A program made the translations under genes and the position numbers. Shown one piece after another: positions 8,454 through 15,748 of a stretch of 45,176 nucleotides of DNA. The notes under the pieces were generated by a model that ran no database searches, was not told the DNA's origin, and was given only the letters and a program-made list of their open reading frames with translations. This DNA is from CAZKBP01 sp964551015 (GTDB lineage: Bacteria > Bacteroidota > Bacteroidia > Cytophagales > Microscillaceae): NCBI GenBank assembly GCA_964551015.1, contig CAZKBP010000039.1, forward strand, positions 1 to 45,176, given 5' to 3'. Each line of letters starts with the position of its first letter. Position 1 is the stretch's first letter.

Positions 8454-8500
8454 GCTTTTTACTTTTGAAAAATTTTATAACAGGTTTCAAACGACTCGCA

Positions 8501-11056
8501 ATGATAAAAGCATTTACACATCTGTCTTTATACAGCTTACTTTACACATTTTTTATTTTTTCTTCAAATCTAAGCGCACAAGAGGTACATTTGGACTACT
8601 ACCTCCCTCAAAATGTGTCTTACGACCCTGATATTCCCACTCCTCGTCAAGTTTTGGGCTTCAATGTAGGAGAATGGCACCTCACGCACGACCAGCTTTA
8701 TTTTTACATGAAAACGCTCGCCGAAGCCTCTGAGCGAATTACCATGACCGAGTATGCCCGCAGTTATGAACGCCGCCCACTGGTTGTGCTTACGGTTACT
8801 TCTCCTGAGAATCACCAGAATATAGAAGAAATCAAAGCGCAACATCAGCAACTGTGTGATCCTAGTCAATCTAGTGGTTTGAGCACACAAACCATGCCTC
8901 TGGTGGTGAATCTGGGCTACAGTGTGCATGGTAATGAAGCCAGCGGCTCCAATGCTTCTGCTTTGGTGGCTTACTACTTGGCGGCAGCGCAAGGAGATTT
9001 TGTAACACAACTGCTAGATCAAAGCGTGATTTTGATTGATCCTTCTTTTAATCCCGATGGTTTTCATCGCTTTGCTGCTTGGGTTAATATGCACAAAAGT
9101 AAAACCCAGACGACCGACCCCCATATCCGTGAACTCAATGAAATTTTCCCCCGAGGCCGTACCAATCACTATTGGTTTGATCTGAACCGAGATTGGCTCT
9201 TGGTACAGCACCCTGAGTCTCAGGGGCGTGTACGCAAATTCCACGAATGGAAACCTAATATTCTCACCGACCACCACGAGATGGGGAGTAATAGCACCTT
9301 CTTCTTTCAGCCGGGGGTTCCTTCTCGTACCAATCCCTTGACTCCTGCAAGAAACCAGGAACTTACGGGCAAAATTGGCGACTACCACGCCCAAGCCTTA
9401 GATAGCATCAGCTCTTTATACTACACTAAGGAAAGCTATGATGATTTTTATTATGGAAAAGGCTCTACCTATCCAGATATCAACGGGAGCATCGGTATTC
9501 TCTTCGAGCAGGCGAGTGCCAGAGGGTACGCCCGTGAGACGGTCAATGGCATTCTGCGTTTTCCTTTCGCGGTCAAAAACCAATTCAATGTATCACTCTC
9601 CACGCTGAGAGCTGCTTTGGATATGCGGGAAGAACTTTTGAACTACCAACGAGAGTTTTACCTAAAAGCCAAAGGAGGAGGGGCTTATGTGTTCGGAAGT
9701 GAATTTGATCTGGCGCGAAATTATCATTTCTTCAAAATTTTAGAAAATCATCAGATCAGCGTACGTGAATTGACCAGTGATCTGCAAACCGGAGGAGAAA
9801 CCTTCAAAGCAGGAAAAGCTTTTGTCGTACCGCTCAATCAACCCCAATCCCAGTTGATCGAGGCACTTTTCCAACAAACTACAGAATTTACAGATAGTCT
9901 CTTCTACGATGTGTCGGCTTGGACTTTGCCCCTGGCCTTCGGAATACCTTTCGCGCAAACTGCTAACGTGCCCGCTTCCGAAGAAATAGACTCCTTGGCC
10001 TTTCCTCAGGGAATGCTCAAAGGTGGCGACAGCAAGGTAGCCTATGCTTTTGCCTGGGATAGCTACTATGCGCCCCGGGCTTTGCATCATCTTCTTTCCA
10101 AAGGGGTTCGCGCCAAAGTAGCCAGCGACAAAACCGAAATTAAAATAGAAGGAGAGGTGGTGGAACTTGACTACGGCGCAATCGTGGTTCCGGTAGGGGG
10201 GCAGGCTCTGACTCCTGAACAACTCTACGAAATGATGCAAAACCTAGCTAAAGAAAACGCAATCACTGTTTATGGATTGAGCACGGGTCTATCAGATGTA
10301 GGTATAGATATAGGTAGTAATTACTTCAGACCCTTAGAAACTCCTAAAATTTTATTATTGGCAGGCGGCGGAACCCGTAGCTACGAAGTAGGAGAGGTTT
10401 GGCACTTACTGGATCAACGCTATGAAATACCCATTTCCTTAGTAGACAAAGATGATTTTTCGCGTGTAGATTTGAACAGGTACAACGTGATTGTTATGGT
10501 AAGTGGCAATTACTCGGACTTGGGTAATAACGGGATAGAAAAAATAAAAGAATGGCTACGACAAGGTAATACCATCATTGGAGTTGGTTCTGCTAATAAC
10601 TGGATGAAGGGAGCTGGTCTTATTGATATTCAATTCAAGCCCAATCCCGTGGTGGATACCATACAGGGCTATTCTTACGCCCAAAGAGAAAATCTGCGGG
10701 GAGCGCAAGAAGTGGGTGGAGCCATTTTCGAGGCAAAATTAGACCCAAGCCACCCTCTGGCTTATGGATATAAAAAAACAACTTTGCCTTTATTCAAAAA
10801 TAGTAATCGCTTTGTAGAATTGGGTAATAATCTTTTTACCGTGCCACTTCATTACGGAGAAAACCCCTTACTAAGTGGCTATATTTCTGAGGAAAATCTG
10901 GAGCAACTTAAAAATTCTGCAGCCGTGCTGGTGAATCATTATGGACGAGGACAAATTATCTCTTTCATTGACAATCCTAATTTTAGAGCCTTTTGGTATG
11001 GTACAAATAAGCTCTTTGCCAATGCCATCTTTTTTGGAGATACAATTGGGAGATAA
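8501..11056 (+). CDS. secreted M14 family zinc carboxypeptidase
   Basis: I start at the ATG at 8501 (851 aa) and not at the in-frame TTG at 8465, because the ATG begins a normal signal peptide ending near LSA-QEV. The M14 catalytic domain shows the HxxE zinc motif (H143-GN-E146), NPDGFHRFA, WFDLNRDW and a later zinc-site candidate in DHHEMGS (258-259). The domain extends to about residue 400. The C-terminal ~230 residues (from KILLLAGGGTRSYEVGEVW) look like a class-I glutamine-amidotransferase-like domain of the kind attached to many Bacteroidota M14 proteins. The product is exported, periplasmic or cell-surface, and would trim C-terminal residues from peptides. There is no T9SS sorting tail that I recognise. 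Confidence 0.9.
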   Translation: MIKAFTHLSLYSLLYTFFIFSSNLSAQEVHLDYYLPQNVSYDPDIPTPRQVLGFNVGEWHLTHDQLYFYMKTLAEASERITMTEYARSYERRPLVVLTVTSPENHQNIEEIKAQHQQLCDPSQSSGLSTQTMPLVVNLGYSVHGNEASGSNASALVAYYLAAAQGDFVTQLLDQSVILIDPSFNPDGFHRFAAWVNMHKSKTQTTDPHIRELNEIFPRGRTNHYWFDLNRDWLLVQHPESQGRVRKFHEWKPNILTDHHEMGSNSTFFFQPGVPSRTNPLTPARNQELTGKIGDYHAQALDSISSLYYTKESYDDFYYGKGSTYPDINGSIGILFEQASARGYARETVNGILRFPFAVKNQFNVSLSTLRAALDMREELLNYQREFYLKAKGGGAYVFGSEFDLARNYHFFKILENHQISVRELTSDLQTGGETFKAGKAFVVPLNQPQSQLIEALFQQTTEFTDSLFYDVSAWTLPLAFGIPFAQTANVPASEEIDSLAFPQGMLKGGDSKVAYAFAWDSYYAPRALHHLLSKGVRAKVASDKTEIKIEGEVVELDYGAIVVPVGGQALTPEQLYEMMQNLAKENAITVYGLSTGLSDVGIDIGSNYFRPLETPKILLLAGGGTRSYEVGEVWHLLDQRYEIPISLVDKDDFSRVDLNRYNVIVMVSGNYSDLGNNGIEKIKEWLRQGNTIIGVGSANNWMKGAGLIDIQFKPNPVVDTIQGYSYAQRENLRGAQEVGGAIFEAKLDPSHPLAYGYKKTTLPLFKNSNRFVELGNNLFTVPLHYGENPLLSGYISEENLEQLKNSAAVLVNHYGRGQIISFIDNPNFRAFWYGTNKLFANAIFFGDTIGR

Positions 11057-11104
11057 AGGAATTACAAATCGTAGATGGCAAGTGGCTCCTACTGGCTTTG
11101 CTTT

Positions 11105-11126
11105 GAGTTTTTTGCTAAAACTCTTT
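11105..11126 (+). terminator. possible weak terminator after the M14 gene
   Basis: GAGTTTT (11105-11111) pairs with AAAACTC (11117-11123) around a 5-nt loop, and TTTG follows. The stem is AT-rich and weak. Confidence 0.3.
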
Positions 11127-11173
11127 GTATAGTCCAAATTTGTACTCTATAATTTGCCATTAAAATCAAGCTT

Positions 11174-11434
11174 ATGTTTAACTTTTTTTTCAAAAAAAAT
11201 GGAAGCGCGCAAAAGGAAGAGAAGTCGCTTCCACAGATGAGTGACCTGAATCACAACAAGTTACAAGAAGGTGACATTGTACAATCTATGCGCTATAATT
11301 TAGGTAAATGCAAGGTAGTCATCGAGGAAGGCTCCTATTATTATGAGTCCTTAGAAACAGGCCAGAAGGTAAGTTGGCTCAAAATGATAGATGCCGCCAC
11401 GGATTTACAAAAAGTAAAAAAGCTAGATTCTTGA
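11174..11434 (+). CDS. small conserved-looking hypothetical protein
   Basis: This is an 86-aa protein. A lysine-rich start (MFNFFFKKNGSAQKEEK) precedes a compact ~55-residue stretch (EGDIVQSMRYNLGKCKVVIEEGSYYYESLETGQKVSWLKMIDA) that reads like a small beta-barrel with a final helix. I do not recognise the family. It has its own 118-bp upstream gap and lies 79 bp before the FKBP gene. Codon use resembles its neighbours, so it is probably a real gene. Confidence 0.6.
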   Translation: MFNFFFKKNGSAQKEEKSLPQMSDLNHNKLQEGDIVQSMRYNLGKCKVVIEEGSYYYESLETGQKVSWLKMIDAATDLQKVKKLDS

Positions 11435-11513
11435 AAATATCGTGTCAAAAATATGAATGCCCCAGATTTTACCTTAACTTCGCACTCCTAAAACAAAAAC
11501 ACATATCTATCAC

Positions 11514-12602
11514 ATGAAAGTAAAAGTTAAACTACTTTTGAATCTTACTTTATTTAGCTTGTTAGGCTTTACTGCTTGCCAACAAAACGCTAAGGAGGGT
11601 ACGACTAAGAGTGGAATCAAATATAAGTTTTTCGAGAAAAATCAAGGTAAAAAGATCGAGGGCGGGGATTTCATTGATTTCCACATGCAAATTCGTAATG
11701 CGAATGACTCCGTCGTTGAAAGTACCTACGCGGAGGGACGTGAGCCTTACCAAAACCAACCCTTTCCCAAAGATACGGCTAATGCCAACGTAGGAACCCT
11801 CTTTGAAGCTTTTGAAATGATGGCGCAAGGAGATAGCGCGCAGTTTATGTTCAGTACGGATACACTATTGGCACAGAACCGTCGCCGGATGCGCAAAAAC
11901 ATCGACATGATGAAGCAACAAATGGAAGCGCAAATTGAGCAAGCCCCCAATGACTCGCTCCGTAAAAGCCTCCAACAGCAAATGGAGGCGCGGATCAAAA
12001 TGGCCGAGGCACAGCTCAACCAAGAAACGCCTGATCTACCCAAAGGTAAATTTATCACTTACACCGTAAAAGTTTTAGCGATTAAGGATTCGGCACAAGT
12101 GGAAAAAGAAAAACAAGAGGCTATCCAAAAACAAAAGGAAGAAGATGCACAGCGTAAGAAAGATGATGATGACGCGATTCAAAAATACGCCAAAGAGAAT
12201 AAGTTAGACGTGCAATCTACTGGTTCAGGCTTGTACTATGCCATTACCGAACCAGGAAGCGGCCCTAAACCCCAAGTAGGCGATCAGGTCAAAGTAAATT
12301 ATGTTGGACAAACCATCGAAGGGGTACTTTTTGATACAAGCTTAGAAGAAGTGGCCAAAGAAGACAAAGAAGTCTATAATCCTGATCGTGAATATGAGCC
12401 TTTTACTTTCACAATAGGTCGCAGAGAAGTAATTCCAGGTTGGGACGAAGGATTACAACAAATTCCTGAGGGAAGTAAAGCCAAATTACTCATCCCTTCT
12501 CATCTGGCTTATGGTGCCAGAGGGGGAGGACGCATACCTCCTTATTCTATTCTGGTCTTCGAGGTCGAGTTGTTAGAGGTGAATAAAGCAAATCCTCAAT
12601 AG
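11514..12602 (+). CDS. two-domain FKBP-type peptidyl-prolyl isomerase lipoprotein
   Basis: This is a 362-aa protein. The lipobox FTAC (Cys22) follows a short hydrophobic stretch. The first FKBP-like domain (about 27-190) has KSGIKYKFFEKNQGKKIEGGDFIDF. It carries a Gln/Met/Arg-rich helical insert (about 120-165) where the flap is expected, so it may be more chaperone than isomerase. A Lys/Glu-rich linker (195-225) leads to a canonical second FKBP domain (about 230-355) with VGDQVKVNYVGQTIEGVLFDT, VIPGWDEGLQQIPEGSKAKL and AYGARGGGRIPPYSILVFEVEL. It should assist folding of envelope proteins. A clear terminator follows. Confidence 0.9.
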   Translation: MKVKVKLLLNLTLFSLLGFTACQQNAKEGTTKSGIKYKFFEKNQGKKIEGGDFIDFHMQIRNANDSVVESTYAEGREPYQNQPFPKDTANANVGTLFEAFEMMAQGDSAQFMFSTDTLLAQNRRRMRKNIDMMKQQMEAQIEQAPNDSLRKSLQQQMEARIKMAEAQLNQETPDLPKGKFITYTVKVLAIKDSAQVEKEKQEAIQKQKEEDAQRKKDDDDAIQKYAKENKLDVQSTGSGLYYAITEPGSGPKPQVGDQVKVNYVGQTIEGVLFDTSLEEVAKEDKEVYNPDREYEPFTFTIGRREVIPGWDEGLQQIPEGSKAKLLIPSHLAYGARGGGRIPPYSILVFEVELLEVNKANPQ

Positions 12603-12657
12603 CGCAAGGAATTATAGGTTTACACCATCCGTATTACCATCAAACTATTAAGGAATG

Positions 12658-12690
12658 GGCTCTGGAATGTTACCAGAGCCTCTTTCTTTT
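12658..12690 (+). terminator. terminator of the FKBP gene
   Basis: GGCTCTGG (12658-12665) pairs perfectly with CCAGAGCC (12673-12680) around a 7-nt loop. The pyrimidine run TCTTTCTTTT follows. Confidence 0.75.
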
Positions 12691-12786
12691 TCCTGTATTC
12701 AGTGATGATGCCAAGCCAATCCATCTCTGTGATGTGCACACTTACATGGATGGACGTGAATTTTCCGTTAGAATAGCCCGAAACCC

Positions 12787-12810
12787 CTCTGTGTCTCCGT
12801 GTCTCTGTGT
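12787..12810 (+). repeat. three copies of an 8-bp repeat
   Basis: CTCTGTGT, CTCCGTGT and CTCTGTGT follow each other in the 319-bp gap between FKBP and the SelL-like gene. Apart from the terminator at 12658-12690 and the heptamer array at 12887, I see nothing else in this gap. The open frame across it on the - strand is made partly of this repeat. Confidence 0.6.
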
Positions 12811-12886
12811 TTGAATAAGCCATTCGGATGCATGCACGGAGGATGTGGATTGATATAAAACCAATGGATAATGATTTCGTTCATCC

Positions 12887-12942
12887 CTAACTCCTAACTC
12901 CTAACTCCTAACTCCTAACTCCTAACTCCTAACTCCTAACTC
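12887..12942. repeat. eight tandem copies of the heptamer CTAACTC
   Basis: Perfect heptamers start at 12887, 12894, 12901, 12908, 12915, 12922, 12929 and 12936. The last three lie inside the SelL-like gene and encode its final residues (ELGVRS) and the TAG stop. Copy number could vary by slippage. Confidence 0.95.
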
Positions 12943-13875
12943 ACAGCTTGCCAGATACTCATAATCAGGTAGATCAGAAGCTTGTTGATGTTGAAAACGC
13001 TTCAAAATTTGATCTTGATAAACCAAAAAAACACCGGGCATCCTAAAGCCATCCCCGACTAATTTTCCGATGCCATTTCCCTTCAAGCCCGCCTCAAAAC
13101 CGCGTTGCCAAGATGACCAGCCGAATACCTGATTGAATTTGGCTCTTTTTAAAGAAAAAGCTTTGTATAACGTACAATTGGGATCACTTACACGGTCTAG
13201 GTTTTCCAATCCATACGGAGCGAAGTAAGCCGCCGCCTGTGTTTCTGTTGCCATATGGATAAAAACCAACCGACTTCCAGCCTTTTCCAAATCCGTTCGC
13301 TTTGCTGAAATTTCCTGTAAGGCTTCTTTGCAGAAAGTACAGCCAAAATGCCTCAAAAAAATCATCAAAAGTGGTTGTTCTTGATTGAGTGTTGAGAGTT
13401 TTTCGCCCTTTTGGGTACGATAACGAGTTAAAATTTCAGGAAAAGGAACTTCTAATACTAGCTCTGTATTCTGCCATTCTTTGAAAGCCTTATAAAACAC
13501 CAAAGCCATCGGAATTACCCAAATCAAATCATTGAAAATCACGTGTAAAGTAAAATTAGGAAGCTTGAAGTGCGTCGTGGCCAAAATAAACCAACCAAAT
13601 AAGGGCCCAAACAGCTTAGAAGCCAAGCCCAAGCCAATCAACCACCAATAGGACAAGGGATCACGTGCTGCGATCAAATAGGCAATCCCCATCCCCAAGA
13701 CAGCCAAGCCAAAAGGATACAAAATCCAAGGAAAAGTATCCACGCCTTCATTCAATGCTTGATAAAATACTAAGGGACGCTGTAGGATAAAAACGCCCCA
13801 ACCTAGGTTGTACAAACCAGCAAATTTGAGGAAGGAGATCATCCAAGGAGCCAGCGATTTATTGATTTTCTTCAT
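12922..13875 (-). CDS. membrane protein with SelL-type (AhpC/TSA_2) thioredoxin domain
   Basis: This is a 317-aa protein. Residues 1-130 hold about four transmembrane helices (around 12-32, 50-70, 77-100 and 112-130). A thioredoxin-like domain of the SelL/AhpC-TSA_2 type follows, marked by FLRHFGCTFCKEAL (Cys179, Cys182), which matches the CxxC/U redox site of that family. DPNCTLYKAFSLKRA and FRMPGVFLVYQDQIL lie further on. It is probably a membrane-linked thiol oxidoreductase. The C-terminal six residues and the stop come from the heptamer repeat, so the ancestral C-terminus may have been longer. A -7 element lies just upstream. Confidence 0.8.
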   Translation of the reverse strand: MKKINKSLAPWMISFLKFAGLYNLGWGVFILQRPLVFYQALNEGVDTFPWILYPFGLAVLGMGIAYLIAARDPLSYWWLIGLGLASKLFGPLFGWFILATTHFKLPNFTLHVIFNDLIWVIPMALVFYKAFKEWQNTELVLEVPFPEILTRYRTQKGEKLSTLNQEQPLLMIFLRHFGCTFCKEALQEISAKRTDLEKAGSRLVFIHMATETQAAAYFAPYGLENLDRVSDPNCTLYKAFSLKRAKFNQVFGWSSWQRGFEAGLKGNGIGKLVGDGFRMPGVFLVYQDQILKRFQHQQASDLPDYEYLASCELGVRS

Positions 13876-13901
13876 GTTGGGCTTAATTTAGTGCTTGCAA
13901 G

Positions 13902-13909
13902 CAAACGTA
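13902..13909 (-). promoter_or_regulatory. candidate -7 element for the SelL-like gene
   Basis: Read on the - strand this is TACGTTTG, an exact TAnnTTTG match, about 27 bp upstream of the ATG at 13875. The -33 element is weak. It would give a short 5' UTR. Confidence 0.45.
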
Positions 13910-14019
13910 CAACTTGAAAACTAATCTCTCTCGGGAAAGTTCTCAGAGAATTTTTTTAGGAAAATTTGAAGGCAATTTTGAAATGATTGGATAAAGTTAT
14001 ACTATTAGGGTAGAATGCT

Positions 14020-14063
14020 GAAATGCTAGAAGCACCCACAACCATTGCTTATTTTAGCATTTC
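14020..14063. promoter_or_regulatory. 9-bp inverted repeat ahead of the aminotransferase gene
   Basis: GAAATGCTA (14020-14028) and TAGCATTTC (14055-14063) are exact reverse complements separated by 26 bp. The right arm ends 35 bp before the ATG at 14099. It may be an operator or an mRNA hairpin in the leader; no poly-T follows, so it is not a terminator. Confidence 0.45.
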
Positions 14064-14098
14064 CTTGAAGTCAAATTAATCCTTTAAGTAATAAGAAA

Positions 14099-15409
14099 AT
14101 GAGCAAAAGTGAAGAACTAATCGAGAGAAGAAAGAAAATTGTCCCCCATGGCGTCGGTATTTTCAATCCAGCGACCGCCGTATCTGCCCAGGATTCTATG
14201 ATCACAGATGCCGACGGGAGAGAGTTGATCGACTTTGCCGGAGGAATCGGGGTCATTAATGCCGGACACTGCCCTCAACCCGTGGTAGATGCCATTTGCG
14301 AACAGGCTCAAAAGCTGATTCATACTTGTTTCCATATTGCCACCTATGAACCTTACTTAGAACTCAGCGAAAAACTGGCCGAGCTGTTCCCCCACGGTGA
14401 GCAAACCAAAGTAATGCTCACCAATACAGGAGCCGAATCCGTAGAAAATGCGATCAAAATTGCGCGTCAAGCCACCGGAAGACAAGCCGTGATTGCCTTC
14501 AGTGGAGCCTTCCACGGGCGCAGTATGATGGCGATGAGCCTTACCTCCAAAGTAGCCTACAAAATCGGCTGCGGACCATTTGCCCCCGAAGTATATCGTG
14601 TCAACTATCCAAATTACTACAAAAGAGGCGACGGGCTAAGTGAAGAAGCTTTTGTAGAAAGAGAATTGTATCGCTTCCGCAAAGCTCTTTATCAAATGGT
14701 AGACCCCCACAACGTGGCCGCCGTAATCATCGAGCCCGTGCAGGGCGAGGGTGGTTTTGTGGTTTGCCCCCAAGGCTACATGCAGGGTCTTAGAAAGATT
14801 TGCGATGAATTTGGCATCATGCTGATTATAGACGAAGTACAAACTGGCTTCGGGCGCACGGGTACTTGGGCCGCTTATGAGCATTTTGACGTTACACCCG
14901 ACCTTTCTACCTGGGCCAAATCCATGGGATCAGGCATGCCCATTGGTTGCGTAATCGGCAAGGCTGAGATTATGGACAAGGCTCGCCCTGGTACCATCGG
15001 AGGTACTTATTTAGGAAATCCCGTTTCTTGCGCGGCCTCCTTGGCTACGATCCGATACATTGAAGAAAATAATCTGAACGAACGAGCTCTGCAAATCGGT
15101 CAAAAATGCATGGATACTTTCCGTGAATGGCAAAAGCAAATCCCAGCGATTGGCGATGTGCGGGGTTTAGGAGCTATGAATGCCTTCGAGCTGGTGAAAG
15201 ACGGCGATCACACCCAACCCGATGCGGAACTCTGTGCCAAGCTCATTCACGCTTGCTTACAGCGGGGCTTGATCGTGATTAGCGCGGGTACTTTCAGAAA
15301 TGTGATTCGGATTCTAAGTCCGCTTACGATTTCAGATGAACTTCTGGAAAAAGGCTTAAACATCATCGGTGAGGAATTGCAAAAATTAGCCGTTACCGAA
15401 ATGGTTTAG
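14099..15409 (+). CDS. class-III PLP aminotransferase, 4-aminobutyrate type
   Basis: This is a 436-aa protein of normal length for the family. It shows TNTGAESVENAIKIAR, the FSGAFHGRSMMAMSLT segment, EPVQGEGGF, the PLP-binding Asp in LIIDEVQTGFGRTG (Asp245) and the Schiff-base Lys in TWAKSMGSGMP (Lys274). The overall pattern is closest to GABA aminotransferases (GabT/PuuE), which make succinic semialdehyde from GABA with 2-oxoglutarate. Related omega-amino acid or diamine transaminases cannot be excluded. It is cytosolic. It is followed by a strong terminator, so it is not in one operon with the genes downstream, but it heads a + strand run that includes a decarboxylase-family gene. Confidence 0.88.
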   Translation: MSKSEELIERRKKIVPHGVGIFNPATAVSAQDSMITDADGRELIDFAGGIGVINAGHCPQPVVDAICEQAQKLIHTCFHIATYEPYLELSEKLAELFPHGEQTKVMLTNTGAESVENAIKIARQATGRQAVIAFSGAFHGRSMMAMSLTSKVAYKIGCGPFAPEVYRVNYPNYYKRGDGLSEEAFVERELYRFRKALYQMVDPHNVAAVIIEPVQGEGGFVVCPQGYMQGLRKICDEFGIMLIIDEVQTGFGRTGTWAAYEHFDVTPDLSTWAKSMGSGMPIGCVIGKAEIMDKARPGTIGGTYLGNPVSCAASLATIRYIEENNLNERALQIGQKCMDTFREWQKQIPAIGDVRGLGAMNAFELVKDGDHTQPDAELCAKLIHACLQRGLIVISAGTFRNVIRILSPLTISDELLEKGLNIIGEELQKLAVTEMV

Positions 15410-15440
15410 CACTTCGTGAATTTTATTTTTCTAAAAAACA

Positions 15441-15478
15441 AAAACCTCCCCAGTTCCTGAGAGTCTGGGGAGGTTTTT
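15441..15478 (+). terminator. strong rho-independent terminator
   Basis: A 13-bp perfect stem (15441-15453 with 15465-15477, core CCTCCCCAG/CTGGGGAGG) has an 11-nt loop and a T run. It ends the aminotransferase transcript. The flanking A run and T run could also make it work on the - strand. Confidence 0.9.
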
Positions 15479-15714
15479 ATTCGCATTCAAGGGTGGTGAA
15501 ATACTACCTATACTATGCGTATTATTCATACTAAAAATCTGAGTCTTTCTACCACTTTTGTTGGTTTTTGGAATACAATTTGCGATCTGGAGTAGTACCA
15601 CTACCTTCAATGGCCTTGCGACTTTCTTGATATCCACACCAATTTTAATCGCATTAAAGAGAGATTGAGCTTCTCTTGTGCTTAATCCTCAGGACTGCCT
15701 CTGTCTAAAATTTC

Positions 15715-15728
15715 TAATCTCGAGATTA
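15715..15728. promoter_or_regulatory. 14-bp perfect palindrome upstream of the sensor gene
   Basis: TAATCTCGAGATTA is a perfect dyad 20 bp before the ATG at 15749. It is a plausible dimeric regulator site. The rest of the 15479-15748 gap holds no gene that I can support. Confidence 0.45.
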
Positions 15729-15748
15729 AATTTTCTCTATCTAATTGG

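Noticed and set aside
8465..8500. TTG start for the M14 peptidase
   Set aside because: The ATG at 8501 begins a standard signal peptide; the extra 12 residues add nothing family-like and overlap the likely 5' leader.
12620..12823. 67-residue - strand frame in the FKBP/SelL-like gap
   Set aside because: It is read from the FKBP terminator and a short CTCTGTGT repeat; the start MAYSNTETRRHRG is a typical artefact of such intergenic repeats.
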